DNA of 13,768 bases from Bacteroidota bacterium (GCA_947461985.1 CANHNT010000019.1:1-13768); one strand, 5' to 3'; positions 8,167 to 13,768 are shown, counted from the stretch's first letter. Notes: generated by a model from the sequence alone, not told the origin. Translations and numbers: made by a program.

Positions 8167-8205
8167 TACGTCATTTGTCTCACAAAGTTACGACATCTGT
8201 CACAA
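8167..8205. promoter_or_regulatory. Direct-repeat operator candidate for the Xre antitoxin
   Basis: Two imperfect direct repeats, TACGTCATTTGTCTCACAA (8167-8185) and TACGACATCTGTCACAA (8189-8205), start 22 bases apart, about two helical turns. They differ at two bases plus a 2-base insertion. They cover the -7 box and the transcription start region of the antitoxin promoter, where a bound repressor would block RNA polymerase. Assignment as the antitoxin's binding site is inference. Confidence 0.6.
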
Positions 8206-8214
8206 TTAAACAAA
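8183..8214 (-). promoter_or_regulatory. Bacteroidota-type promoter of the RES/Xre operon
   Basis: On the minus strand, TTTG at 8214-8211 (-33 box), a 20-base spacer and TAACTTTG at 8190-8183 (-7 box) match the phylum consensus TTTG-N19-21-TAnnTTTG exactly. The implied transcription start near 8176 leaves a leader of about 13 bases before the antitoxin ATG at 8163. Confidence 0.75.
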
Positions 8215-8273
8215 TCTTTTTTATGAAATTCCAAAATAAAAAAATCCAAATTCCAAAAGCTGCAATCTCAAAT

Positions 8274-8310
8274 AAAAAACCTCTATTCACTAAATTAGCA
8301 AATAGAGGTT
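8274..8310 (-). terminator. Intrinsic terminator downstream of paaZ
   Basis: A perfect 10-base-pair inverted repeat, AACCTCTATT (8278-8287) and AATAGAGGTT (8301-8310), encloses a 13-base loop. Read on the minus strand it ends in a run of T (the A run at 8274-8279 on the plus strand). It lies about 85 bases beyond the paaZ stop and before the RES/Xre promoter, insulating that operon from paaZ readthrough. Confidence 0.85.
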
Positions 8311-8331
8311 AATTTCTTATATAAACTCAGA

Positions 8332-8374
8332 TTTCTCTGTGAAAAAACGCTGTTTTCACTGTAGTAATAATTTC
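8332..8374. repeat. Dispersed intergenic CTCTGTG element, copy A
   Basis: The sequence TTTCTCTGTG, then CGCTGTT, then CTGTAGTAA, then AATTTC is shared in the same order and orientation with 13000-13045. About 39 of its 43 bases match with small gaps. The nine bases ATAAACTCA also occur a little upstream of both copies (8320-8329 region and 12967-12976 region). Copy A lies between the paaZ stop codon and the paaZ terminator. Confidence 0.75.
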
Positions 8375-8393
8375 CAGATGAAAAGGGAGGTTT

Positions 8394-10442
8394 TTAAATT
8401 TTCACCATCGTCAAAATAGTTGCAACTCCTACAATTGGCTCTTCGGTTTCATCTAAAATTTCTACCAACCATTTTACAATTCCTTTTGGAATATCGTTTT
8501 CGTCTTTGGTTTCGGTTGGCAATTTTTCTTTACATGTAAATCGAACTTGAACATTGGTGCCTGGATAAACAGGTTTAGTAAAACGAAGTTCATCAATGCC
8601 ATAATTTAATAAAACAGGATTGATTTCATAGCTGTCAACAAACAATCCAGCAGCTACAGAAATGATAAAATAGCCATGTGCTACTTGGTGTGTAAACATG
8701 GTTCCATCAAAATTTGTTTCTTTGTTGTGTGCATAAAAATGATCGCCACTTAAATCGGCAAATTTATCTATATCTTCAGAAGTGATTAACCGTTTTTCTG
8801 TAATTAGTTGATCGCCTATTTTCAATTCATTAAAATGTTTTTTGAATGGATGAGTGTCCTCAATATTTCCTTTTGATCCTTGCTGGTAAATATTTGTAAT
8901 AGCTGTTAACATTGAAGGAGAACCTTGCACTGCTGTTCGTTGCATATAATGAAGCACTCCACGTTTTCCTCCCATTTCTTCTCCACCACCAGCTCTACCC
9001 GGACCACCATGTACTAACATAGGCAAGGGCGAACCATGTCCTGTGCTTTCTTTTGCCGATTCTCTGTTAATTACTAAAATTCTACCATGCATTGATGCGG
9101 CCCCCAACACAAAATCTTGAGCTATGTGATGGTCGTTTGTTGCAATACTGCATACCAATGAACCTTTACCCATACGAGCTAATTCAATGGCATCATCCAT
9201 CGATTTATAAGGAATAATTGTTGAAACCGGGCCAAAAGCTTCAATATTATGACAAGCTAATTTTTCAAAAGGTGCATCATTGTAAAAAACAATCGGACTC
9301 ATAAAAGCACCTTTGTTTTTGTCGGCTCCTTTTACTTCAAAATTGTCTAAACTGCCAATCACAATTTCATGTTCGGCATTTATTTCTTTTACTTTTTCCA
9401 ACACGTCGGCACGTTGAGCCAAGCCGGCTAAAGGGCCCATTTTAACACCTTCCACACTCGGGTCGCCAATTTGAGTAGAAAGCAATCGTTGACCTAAAGC
9501 TATTTTTACATCTTCTACTAAATTTTCAGGAACAATAATTCTACGAACTGCCGTACATTTTTGTCCTGCTTTTGAGGTTATTTCTCTTGCTACTTCTTTA
9601 ATAAATAAATCAAATTCTGGCATGTCGGGTTTTACGTCTTCACCTAAAACACATGAGTTTAAACTATCGGCTTCCATCGTAAAATGAACAGCTTGTTCAA
9701 TTAATTTTGGATGTGATTTTAATTTCTTTCCTGTTTCAGCACTTCCTGTAAACGTAACAATATCTTGCGTTTGCACAAAATCTAAAATGCCTCTTGCACT
9801 TCCACAAATTAATTGCAATGCCCCTTCGGGTAAAATATTTGAGGCGATAATTTCCTTAAAAACTACTTCTGTTAAATAAGAAGTAATGGTTGCAGGTTTC
9901 ACAATGGCAGGTACTCCTGCTAATAAATTCACTGCAATTTTTTCTAACATTCCCCAAACAGGAAAATTGAATGCATTGATATGAATAGCAACGCCTTCTA
10001 AAGGCACCATAATATGCTGTCCAATAAAGGTGTTGTTTTTAGAAATTTTTGCCACATCGCCATCTACATAAAAACGCTCGTTGCCAAACTGACGACGCAA
10101 ACTTGCATTGGCAAACAAATTTCCAATGCCGCCTTCAATATCTACCCAACTATCTATTCTTGTAGCGCCTGTCATGGCACTTATTTTATAAAAATCTTCT
10201 TTTTTGCTCAATAAATGAAAAGCTAAGGCTTTCAACATTAAACCACGTTCATGAAACGTCATTTTGCGCAATGCTCTGCCACCTTTTGAGCGACCATATT
10301 TCATCATTGCATCAAAATCTAACCCATCAGAGCCAGCTGTAAAAATGGCATCGCCAGTGATGGCATTGTACAATGTTTCAGCAGGTTTTGAACTTTTAAC
10401 CCATTTGCCTTCGGCGTAATTTTCTAATGCTATTAATGACAT
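8394..10442 (-). CDS. paaZ: Bifunctional PaaZ: oxepin-CoA hydrolase / 3-oxo-5,6-dehydrosuberyl-CoA semialdehyde dehydrogenase
   Basis: The 682-residue length equals the family's usual size. Residues 1 to about 525 are an aldehyde dehydrogenase domain: HINAFNFPVWG with the oxyanion Asn at 159, FTGSAETGK at 231-239 (cofactor site), E257 in TMEADSLNSC, and the nucleophile C296 in KAGQKCTAVRR. Residues about 535-682 are a MaoC-like hotdog hydratase with catalytic D567 and H572 in FADLSGDHFYAHNK. In aerobic phenylacetate degradation PaaZ opens the oxepin-CoA ring and oxidises the resulting aldehyde with NADP+. A substrate-channelling hexamer is known for the E. coli enzyme. All catalytic residues of both domains are present, so it should be fully bifunctional. 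No other paa genes are in the window, so it is a standalone copy or its partners lie elsewhere. A TAnnTTTG box precedes it. Confidence 0.95.
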   Translation of the reverse strand: MSLIALENYAEGKWVKSSKPAETLYNAITGDAIFTAGSDGLDFDAMMKYGRSKGGRALRKMTFHERGLMLKALAFHLLSKKEDFYKISAMTGATRIDSWVDIEGGIGNLFANASLRRQFGNERFYVDGDVAKISKNNTFIGQHIMVPLEGVAIHINAFNFPVWGMLEKIAVNLLAGVPAIVKPATITSYLTEVVFKEIIASNILPEGALQLICGSARGILDFVQTQDIVTFTGSAETGKKLKSHPKLIEQAVHFTMEADSLNSCVLGEDVKPDMPEFDLFIKEVAREITSKAGQKCTAVRRIIVPENLVEDVKIALGQRLLSTQIGDPSVEGVKMGPLAGLAQRADVLEKVKEINAEHEIVIGSLDNFEVKGADKNKGAFMSPIVFYNDAPFEKLACHNIEAFGPVSTIIPYKSMDDAIELARMGKGSLVCSIATNDHHIAQDFVLGAASMHGRILVINRESAKESTGHGSPLPMLVHGGPGRAGGGEEMGGKRGVLHYMQRTAVQGSPSMLTAITNIYQQGSKGNIEDTHPFKKHFNELKIGDQLITEKRLITSEDIDKFADLSGDHFYAHNKETNFDGTMFTHQVAHGYFIISVAAGLFVDSYEINPVLLNYGIDELRFTKPVYPGTNVQVRFTCKEKLPTETKDENDIPKGIVKWLVEILDETEEPIVGVATILTMVKI

Positions 10443-10459
10443 ATCAAACTAATTTTTGT

Positions 10460-10467
10460 CAAATATA
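10460..10467 (-). promoter_or_regulatory. Candidate -7 promoter element (TATATTTG) of paaZ
   Basis: On the minus strand this is an exact TAnnTTTG match ending 17 bases before the paaZ ATG, giving a leader of about ten bases. No -33 TTG is seen 19-21 bases further upstream, so the promoter may be weak or depend on an activator. Confidence 0.5.
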
Positions 10468-10500
10468 ATACAGAATTTAGGATTTCATTTTTTATGTAAA

Positions 10501-10538
10501 CAAACTCGTTTGGCATCGCAAAAATGTATTTCAAATAC
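10501..10538. promoter_or_regulatory. Pair of short palindromes in the paaZ/aminopeptidase divergent spacer
   Basis: CAAACTCGTTTG at 10501-10512 (5-base arms) and GTATTTCAAATAC at 10526-10538 (6-base arms, one central base) are inverted repeats with centres about 25 bases apart. They sit upstream of both candidate promoters. Binding by a dimeric regulator is possible, but AT-rich DNA produces such palindromes by chance. Confidence 0.3.
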
Positions 10539-10565
10539 TACGCGTTATTATGCTTTTTTATTTCT

Positions 10566-10573
10566 TAATTTTG
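10566..10573 (+). promoter_or_regulatory. Candidate -7 promoter element (TAATTTTG) of the aminopeptidase gene
   Basis: This exact TAnnTTTG match ends 21 bases before the ATG at 10595. It lies downstream of the alternative ATG at 10550, which therefore would not be on the transcript; this supports 10595 as the start. No clear -33 TTG is seen. Confidence 0.5.
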
Positions 10574-10594
10574 GCATCTTATAAAATAATAAAA

Positions 10595-11707
10595 ATGGCA
10601 AAAGCGAAAGAAACAAAAAAGAAAGTATCAAAAGATTTTTTTAATGAATCGTCGATGGATTTTATTAAACGATATTTAGATAATGCAGCACCTACAGGGC
10701 ATGAAACAAGTGGTCAAAAAATTTGGTTGGAGTATTTGAAGCCCTATATTGATACGCACATTGTGGATGCTTATGGAACGGTTGTGGGTGTTATTAATCC
10801 AGATGCAGAATTTAAAGTAGTGATAGAAGCACATGCCGATGAAATTAGTTGGTTTGTGAAATACATTACGAGTGATGGGTTTATTCATGTATGCAGAAAT
10901 GGAGGAAGCGATCATCAAATTGCGCCATCAATGCGTGTAAATATTCATACTAAAAAAGGAATTGTGAGGGGTGTTTTTGGTTGGCCTGCAATCCATGTTC
11001 GTACGGCTCAAAATGAGAAAAAACCAGAACCTGAAACCATTTGGATTGATGTGAATTGCAAAAACAAAAAAGAAGTTGAAGCTTTAGGCATTGAGATTGG
11101 AACGGTTTGTACGTTTGTAGATGGTTTTGAAGTCGGTAATCATGGTTATTGGATTGCTCGTGCCCATGACAATAGAATGGGAGGTGTGATTATTGCCGAG
11201 GTGGCTCGTTTGTTGAAAGAAAATAAAAAGAAATTACCATTTGGTTTATATATCGTGAATTCGGTGCAAGAGGAAGTTGGTTTAAATGGAGCCACCATGA
11301 TAACGCAACGATTGAAACCCAATGTAGCGATTTGTACTGATGTTACACATGACACCGCAACACCTATGATGAACAAAGCTGCTCAAGGCGAAGCTACTTG
11401 TGGTGATGGTCCTGTGGTTTGTGTTGGACCTGCTGTACATAATATTTTACGGGAGTTAATTGTAGATACTGCCAAGAAACATAATTTTAAATATCAATTG
11501 CAAGCGGTTAGTCGAGTTACAGGAACTGATACCGATGCATTTGCATTTAGTAATGGAGGTGTTCCTAGTGCGTTGATTTCATTGCCTTTGCGTTATATGC
11601 ATACAACCGTTGAAACAGTTCATAAAGATGACGTTGAGAATTGTATTAAATTAATGTATGAAGTGTTGTTGAAATTAACTCCAAAAACGAATTTTCAGTA
11701 TATGTAA
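10595..11707 (+). CDS. M42-family metallo-aminopeptidase (glutamyl aminopeptidase/FrvX-like)
   Basis: With the start at 10595 (MAKAKETKKK) the protein is 370 residues. The upstream in-frame ATG at 10550 adds a hydrophobic 15-residue stretch but lies before the likely promoter box, so I reject it. All M42 motifs are present: HADE at 80-83 with H80 as metal ligand and D82 beside it, the bridging D192 in AHDNRMGG, E226-E227 in QEEVGLNGA with the catalytic Glu, D249 in CTDVTHDT, and H336 in MHTTVETVHKDD. M42 enzymes are cytoplasmic dinuclear-metal aminopeptidases, often forming dodecameric tetrahedral particles that trim peptides after the proteasome or other proteases. Side-chain preference cannot be read from the sequence. 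No signal peptide is seen. A 60-residue membrane-protein gene follows after 21 bases, and both end at the terminator at 11926-11958. Confidence 0.93.
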   Translation: MAKAKETKKKVSKDFFNESSMDFIKRYLDNAAPTGHETSGQKIWLEYLKPYIDTHIVDAYGTVVGVINPDAEFKVVIEAHADEISWFVKYITSDGFIHVCRNGGSDHQIAPSMRVNIHTKKGIVRGVFGWPAIHVRTAQNEKKPEPETIWIDVNCKNKKEVEALGIEIGTVCTFVDGFEVGNHGYWIARAHDNRMGGVIIAEVARLLKENKKKLPFGLYIVNSVQEEVGLNGATMITQRLKPNVAICTDVTHDTATPMMNKAAQGEATCGDGPVVCVGPAVHNILRELIVDTAKKHNFKYQLQAVSRVTGTDTDAFAFSNGGVPSALISLPLRYMHTTVETVHKDDVENCIKLMYEVLLKLTPKTNFQYM

Positions 11708-11728
11708 TTTTTAAATCTAATTATTAAT

Positions 11729-11911
11729 ATGTCTGAAAAATATAAATTGATTGTTTATTCATTGACCTTCTTATTCTTAATTAGTTTTCCTTTATGGGTA
11801 GAATTTAGTAAGGAAGATGTTTTCCTTTTTTATGGAGTTTATTTATTTGTATTGGTAGTATTTGCATTTAGAATTTATAATTCTTACAGACAAATAAAAA
11901 TGGGTAAATAA
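11729..11911 (+). CDS. Small two-helix membrane protein, unrecognised
   Basis: The 60-residue product has a short charged N-terminus (MSEKYK), a hydrophobic helix at about 7-24, a charged turn FSKEDV at 26-31, a second helix at about 32-48, and a basic tail (RIYNSYRQIKMGK). It is most likely an inner-membrane hairpin with both ends in the cytoplasm by the positive-inside rule. I recognise no family. It begins 21 bases after the aminopeptidase stop and is followed within 15 bases by a strong terminator, so it looks like a genuine second gene of that transcript rather than chance. Whether it works with the peptidase is unknown. Confidence 0.7.
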   Translation: MSEKYKLIVYSLTFLFLISFPLWVEFSKEDVFLFYGVYLFVLVVFAFRIYNSYRQIKMGK

Positions 11912-11925
11912 AAAATAGATTAATG

Positions 11926-11958
11926 TGCCGATGAGTAAAATGCTTATCGGCATTTTTT
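11926..11958 (+). terminator. Intrinsic terminator of the aminopeptidase operon
   Basis: TGCCGATGAG (11926-11935) pairs with CTTATCGGCA (11943-11952) in a 10-base-pair stem with one G-U pair and a 7-base loop, followed by six T (11953-11958). This is the strongest terminator in the window. Its T-tract overlaps the -33 box of the next promoter. Confidence 0.92.
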
Positions 11959-11988
11959 GTAAATGATATAATTAAAATTGTATTTTTG
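11956..11988 (+). promoter_or_regulatory. Bacteroidota-type promoter of the antitoxin-toxin-thioesterase operon
   Basis: TTTG at 11956-11959, a 21-base spacer and TATTTTTG at 11981-11988 match the phylum consensus fully. The implied transcription start near 11995 gives a leader of about nine bases to the ATG at 12004, and rules out the TTG at 11986 as a start because it lies inside the -7 box. Confidence 0.7.
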
Positions 11989-12003
11989 AATAAAGAAATT
12001 GAT

Positions 12004-12240
12004 ATGTCTACTATAGAAATTAAAAAAAATATTGTCGATAAACTCGAAAGTGTTCAAGATGTGATTCTTTTAGATGAAATCTATAGAATATTAACTATAG
12101 ATTTGAATATGGATAATAAATATGTTTTTAGTGAACAGCAATTGTCGGTTTTAAATGAGCGTGATGTTGCTATTGATAAAGGTCATTATTTTACCGATGA
12201 AGAAGCCGATAAAGACTTAGAGGAATGGTTAAAAAAGTAG
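12004..12240 (+). CDS. Antitoxin of a ParE/RelE-type toxin-antitoxin module
   Basis: From the ATG at 12004 the product is 78 residues (MSTIEIKKNIVDKL). It is acidic at its C-terminus (YFTDEEADKDLEEWLKK at 62-78), with an N-terminal amphipathic segment and a helix QDVILLDEIYRIL at about 18-30. Its size, acidity and position directly before a ParE-like toxin identify it as the cognate antitoxin. It resembles the short Bacteroidota antitoxins annotated as addiction-module components, but I cannot place a definite DNA-binding fold. The TTG at 11986 would add six residues but falls in the promoter -7 box. Its last 16 bases overlap the toxin gene. By analogy with the type, the antitoxin-toxin complex probably represses the promoter at 11956-11988. 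Confidence 0.8.
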   Translation: MSTIEIKKNIVDKLESVQDVILLDEIYRILTIDLNMDNKYVFSEQQLSVLNERDVAIDKGHYFTDEEADKDLEEWLKK

Positions 12241-12527
12241 TTTGGTCAATAGGTGCATCAAAAGATAGAAATGAAATAATTTCTTATTGGAATAATAGGA
12301 ACAAATCAACAGTTTATGGAAATAAATTGATTTTATTATTTAAAGAATCTGTAAGAACTATTCAACTTTTCCCACAAATTGGGAAACCTACATCAAATCC
12401 TACAATAAGAATTAAAATTGTAATAGATTATTTAATAATATATAAAGAAACTAACTTAGAGATAAGAATTTTAGCCATTTGGGACTCAAGACAAAATCCT
12501 GTTAAATTAGAAGAAAAATTAATATAA
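12225..12527 (+). CDS. ParE/RelE-family toxin
   Basis: The 100-residue basic protein fits the RelE/ParE fold: VVWSIGASKDRNEIISYW at 5-22 (first strand and helix), FPQIGKPT at 49-56, R62 and the strand IRIKIVIDYLIIYK at 61-74, then EIRILAIWDSRQNPVKL at 79-95. The ending IWDSRQNP is common in ParE-like toxins of Bacteroidota. ParE members poison DNA gyrase and RelE members cut mRNA on the ribosome; the sequence does not settle which applies. The start ATG lies inside the end of the antitoxin gene (16-base overlap, different frame), giving translational coupling. The stop is two bases before the thioesterase start. It appears intact. Confidence 0.9.
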   Translation: MVKKVVWSIGASKDRNEIISYWNNRNKSTVYGNKLILLFKESVRTIQLFPQIGKPTSNPTIRIKIVIDYLIIYKETNLEIRILAIWDSRQNPVKLEEKLI

Positions 12528-12529
12528 TA

Positions 12530-12943
12530 ATGCAAAACCCATTCAAAAAAGGCGACATAAAAACCTTCTCAAAAATTGTATTAATCACTGAAATTGCAAA
12601 GTTTGAAAGTGGAACCGTGCATGACGTGTATTCTACCTTTTCAATTGCAAAAGATGCGGAGTGGAGTGGGCGTTTATTTGTTTTAGAAATGAAAGAAAAA
12701 GATGAAGAAGGCATTGGAACTAAAATTTCTGTTGAACATAAATCTCCAGCCTTTGTGGGAGATGAAATCAATTTTATTGCCACGTTTGAAGAAATTACAG
12801 AACGAGGAGAAATCATTACGTCTTTTCAAGCTTTTTGTGGTGATCGATTAATTGCCAAAGGCATTCAAGGACAACGCATATTGTTGAAAACTGTTATTGA
12901 TGAAAAATTCCAAGAATTAAATTCAAACATCCAAAATAAATAA
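12530..12943 (+). CDS. FlK-like hotdog-fold thioesterase family protein
   Basis: The 137-residue protein looks like a single hotdog domain. From VYSTFSIAKDAEW (33-45) through EGIGTKISVEHKSPAFVGDEI (60-80) to AFCGDRLIAKGIQGQRIL (101-118) it follows the pattern of the fluoroacetyl-CoA thioesterase FlK group. T36, E44 and H70 have the same mutual spacing (8 and 26) as the FlK catalytic Thr42, Glu50 and His76, and G63 matches FlK Gly69. The position corresponding to FlK Phe36, important for fluoroacetyl selectivity, is V30 here if no gap intervenes, so another acyl-CoA substrate is likely. It starts two bases after the toxin stop, so it is probably co-transcribed and translationally coupled with the toxin-antitoxin pair. 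Cytoplasmic; real substrate unknown. Confidence 0.82.
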   Translation: MQNPFKKGDIKTFSKIVLITEIAKFESGTVHDVYSTFSIAKDAEWSGRLFVLEMKEKDEEGIGTKISVEHKSPAFVGDEINFIATFEEITERGEIITSFQAFCGDRLIAKGIQGQRILLKTVIDEKFQELNSNIQNK

Positions 12944-12999
12944 TATTCAATCTCTAATTTCTCTCAATAAACTCAAAATATATTATTTAAATTCTCCGT

Positions 13000-13045
13000 T
13001 TTCTCTGTGTAAAATCGCTGTTATCTCTGTAGTAAAATGAATTTC
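13000..13045. repeat. Dispersed intergenic CTCTGTG element, copy B
   Basis: It shares TTTCTCTGTG, CGCTGTT, CTGTAGTAA and AATTTC in order with 8332-8374. Inside it, TCTCTGTGTAAAAT and TCTCTGTAGTAAAAT form a degenerate internal direct repeat. It occupies the convergent spacer between the thioesterase and the SGNH hydrolase, where no intrinsic terminator is visible for either gene. Confidence 0.75.
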
Positions 13046-13046
13046 A

Positions 13047-13640
13047 TTACTGTACATCTACGAAATTTGTGGCAACTTTTTCAGCCCAAATCTTGTACTC
13101 TTCTTTCGAATAATGCAATTTATCTTCAGCTAAATATGTGTCATTCTTAGCATGTTCTCTTGTAGATGTTGTTACATCAATATATTTACAACCAAAAGAT
13201 TCCGTAATTTCTTTATTGATTTTATTAAATGCATCAATTTGATTTGAGGTTTCAACTTTATCTTTTTCAGTATTGAAAGGTGTTAATCCCCAATCAGGAA
13301 TGGATAATACGATTGCATTTTTTGTTTCTCCTTTAGCAAATAATATTGCTTGACATAATAAAGAATAAAATTGCCATTCATATTCTTCCAAACTTCTACC
13401 ACGATATTGATTATTTACACCAATTAAAAGGGTGACTAAATCATAATCTAAACTTGGTTTTTCTTTGGCAATGGCTAATGACAATTCATCGGTGGTCCAA
13501 CCGGTTATAGCAATTAATTTATCTAGTGTTATTTCAATTCCTTTTTCGTTTAAAATAGAAACTAATTGAGAAGGAAAGTTATCGTTGTAATTCACTAATT
13601 CTCCTATGGTGTAACTATCGCCCAATGCTAAATATTTCAT
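13047..13640 (-). CDS. SGNH/GDSL-family hydrolase
   Basis: The 197-residue protein shows all four SGNH blocks: block I YLALGDSYTIGE with nucleophile S9, block II ITGWTTDEL with G47, block III LLIGVNNQYRG with N76, and block V LAEDKLHYSKEEY with D173 and H176. Such enzymes hydrolyse esters (lipase, acylesterase or lysophospholipase types); the substrate cannot be told from this. No signal peptide is present, so it is probably cytoplasmic. The start at 13640 sits just before the conserved block I and two bases after the stop of the upstream gene, so the two share a transcript. It converges on the thioesterase gene. Confidence 0.92.
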   Translation of the reverse strand: MKYLALGDSYTIGELVNYNDNFPSQLVSILNEKGIEITLDKLIAITGWTTDELSLAIAKEKPSLDYDLVTLLIGVNNQYRGRSLEEYEWQFYSLLCQAILFAKGETKNAIVLSIPDWGLTPFNTEKDKVETSNQIDAFNKINKEITESFGCKYIDVTTSTREHAKNDTYLAEDKLHYSKEEYKIWAEKVATNFVDVQ

Positions 13641-13642
13641 CT

Positions 13643-13768
13643 TTACTTTGATTTAAAAGAGATTAAAATTGTTTCCATTTCTTTTTGAAATAAGTCGGCA
13701 TTTTTTTCATCAGCTGTGCCATTAAAATTATATCCCATACTGTCTTTTGTGTTGAAGTATGTATATCC
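13643..13768 (-). CDS. C-terminal end of an unrecognised protein (5' part off right edge)
   Basis: The minus frame is open from the window edge to a TAA at 13645-13643, giving 41 residues that start GYTYFNTKDSMGYNF and end METILISFKSK. The pattern of aromatic strand residues, then FNGTADEKNADLF, then a helix ending in ISFK resembles the C-terminus of small PsbP-like or DcrB-like secreted proteins, but this is too short to assign. It ends two bases before the SGNH hydrolase start, so it is a co-transcribed upstream gene. Confidence 0.7.
   Translation of the reverse strand, partial: GYTYFNTKDSMGYNFNGTADEKNADLFQKEMETILISFKSK

Noticed and set aside
10550..10594. Upstream ATG adding 15 hydrophobic residues to the aminopeptidase
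   Set aside because: It lies before the candidate -7 box at 10566, M42 enzymes are cytoplasmic, and the ATG at 10595 starts a typical N-terminus.
11986..12003. TTG start adding six residues to the second antitoxin
   Set aside because: The TTG is part of the -7 promoter element TATTTTTG, so it would not be transcribed; the ATG at 12004 is used instead.
12502..12816. Minus-strand 104-codon frame opposite the thioesterase
   Set aside because: It is the antisense shadow of a gene with a conserved catalytic triad and good operon context.

Overview
The window looks like a piece of a Bacteroidota chromosome, probably a low-GC free-living or environmental lineage; the order cannot be fixed from sequence alone. 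The evidence is the AT-rich composition, a SusC/TonB-like outer-membrane beta-barrel protein of the type abundant in this phylum, near absence of Shine-Dalgarno sequences, and repeated TAnnTTTG elements (the Bacteroidota primary-sigma -7 box) just upstream of start codons. It holds about fourteen protein genes, tightly packed, with no RNA genes, insertion sequences, phage genes or CRISPR array. No gene-free stretch exceeds 300 bases.

Layout. 1-1534 (minus) is the N-terminal two thirds or so of an outer-membrane beta-barrel receptor-like protein running off the left edge. A 248-base divergent spacer full of short repeats separates it from a radical SAM/SPASM enzyme (1783-2811, plus) and an RDD-family membrane protein (2898-3398, plus). 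Convergent to these is the chromosome-condensation ATPase gene smc (3577-7095, minus, GTG start), ending at a clear intrinsic terminator. Upstream of smc on the same strand lies a RES/Xre type II toxin-antitoxin pair (7262-8163) with its own promoter and a direct-repeat operator candidate. Then comes paaZ (8394-10442, minus), a two-domain enzyme of aerobic phenylacetate degradation, alone here without the rest of a paa cluster.

Divergent from paaZ is an M42-family aminopeptidase (10595-11707, plus) followed by a 60-residue two-helix membrane protein; this pair ends at a strong terminator. The T-tract of that terminator also supplies the -33 box of the next promoter, which drives an antitoxin, an overlapping ParE/RelE-type toxin and, two bases later, an FlK-like hotdog thioesterase. 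The last genes, on the minus strand, are an SGNH/GDSL hydrolase and the C-terminal 41 residues of an unrecognised protein that precedes it in the same operon.

The core genes (smc, the aminopeptidase) are housekeeping. The accessory interest lies in the two toxin-antitoxin modules, the tight coupling of one of them to a thioesterase, the operator-like repeats of the other, and a set of short intergenic repeats (a 48-bp tandem duplication, heptamer arrays, and a dispersed CTGTG-rich element present two or three times). I did not find a system I would call wholly new; the most testable unusual points are listed as findings.
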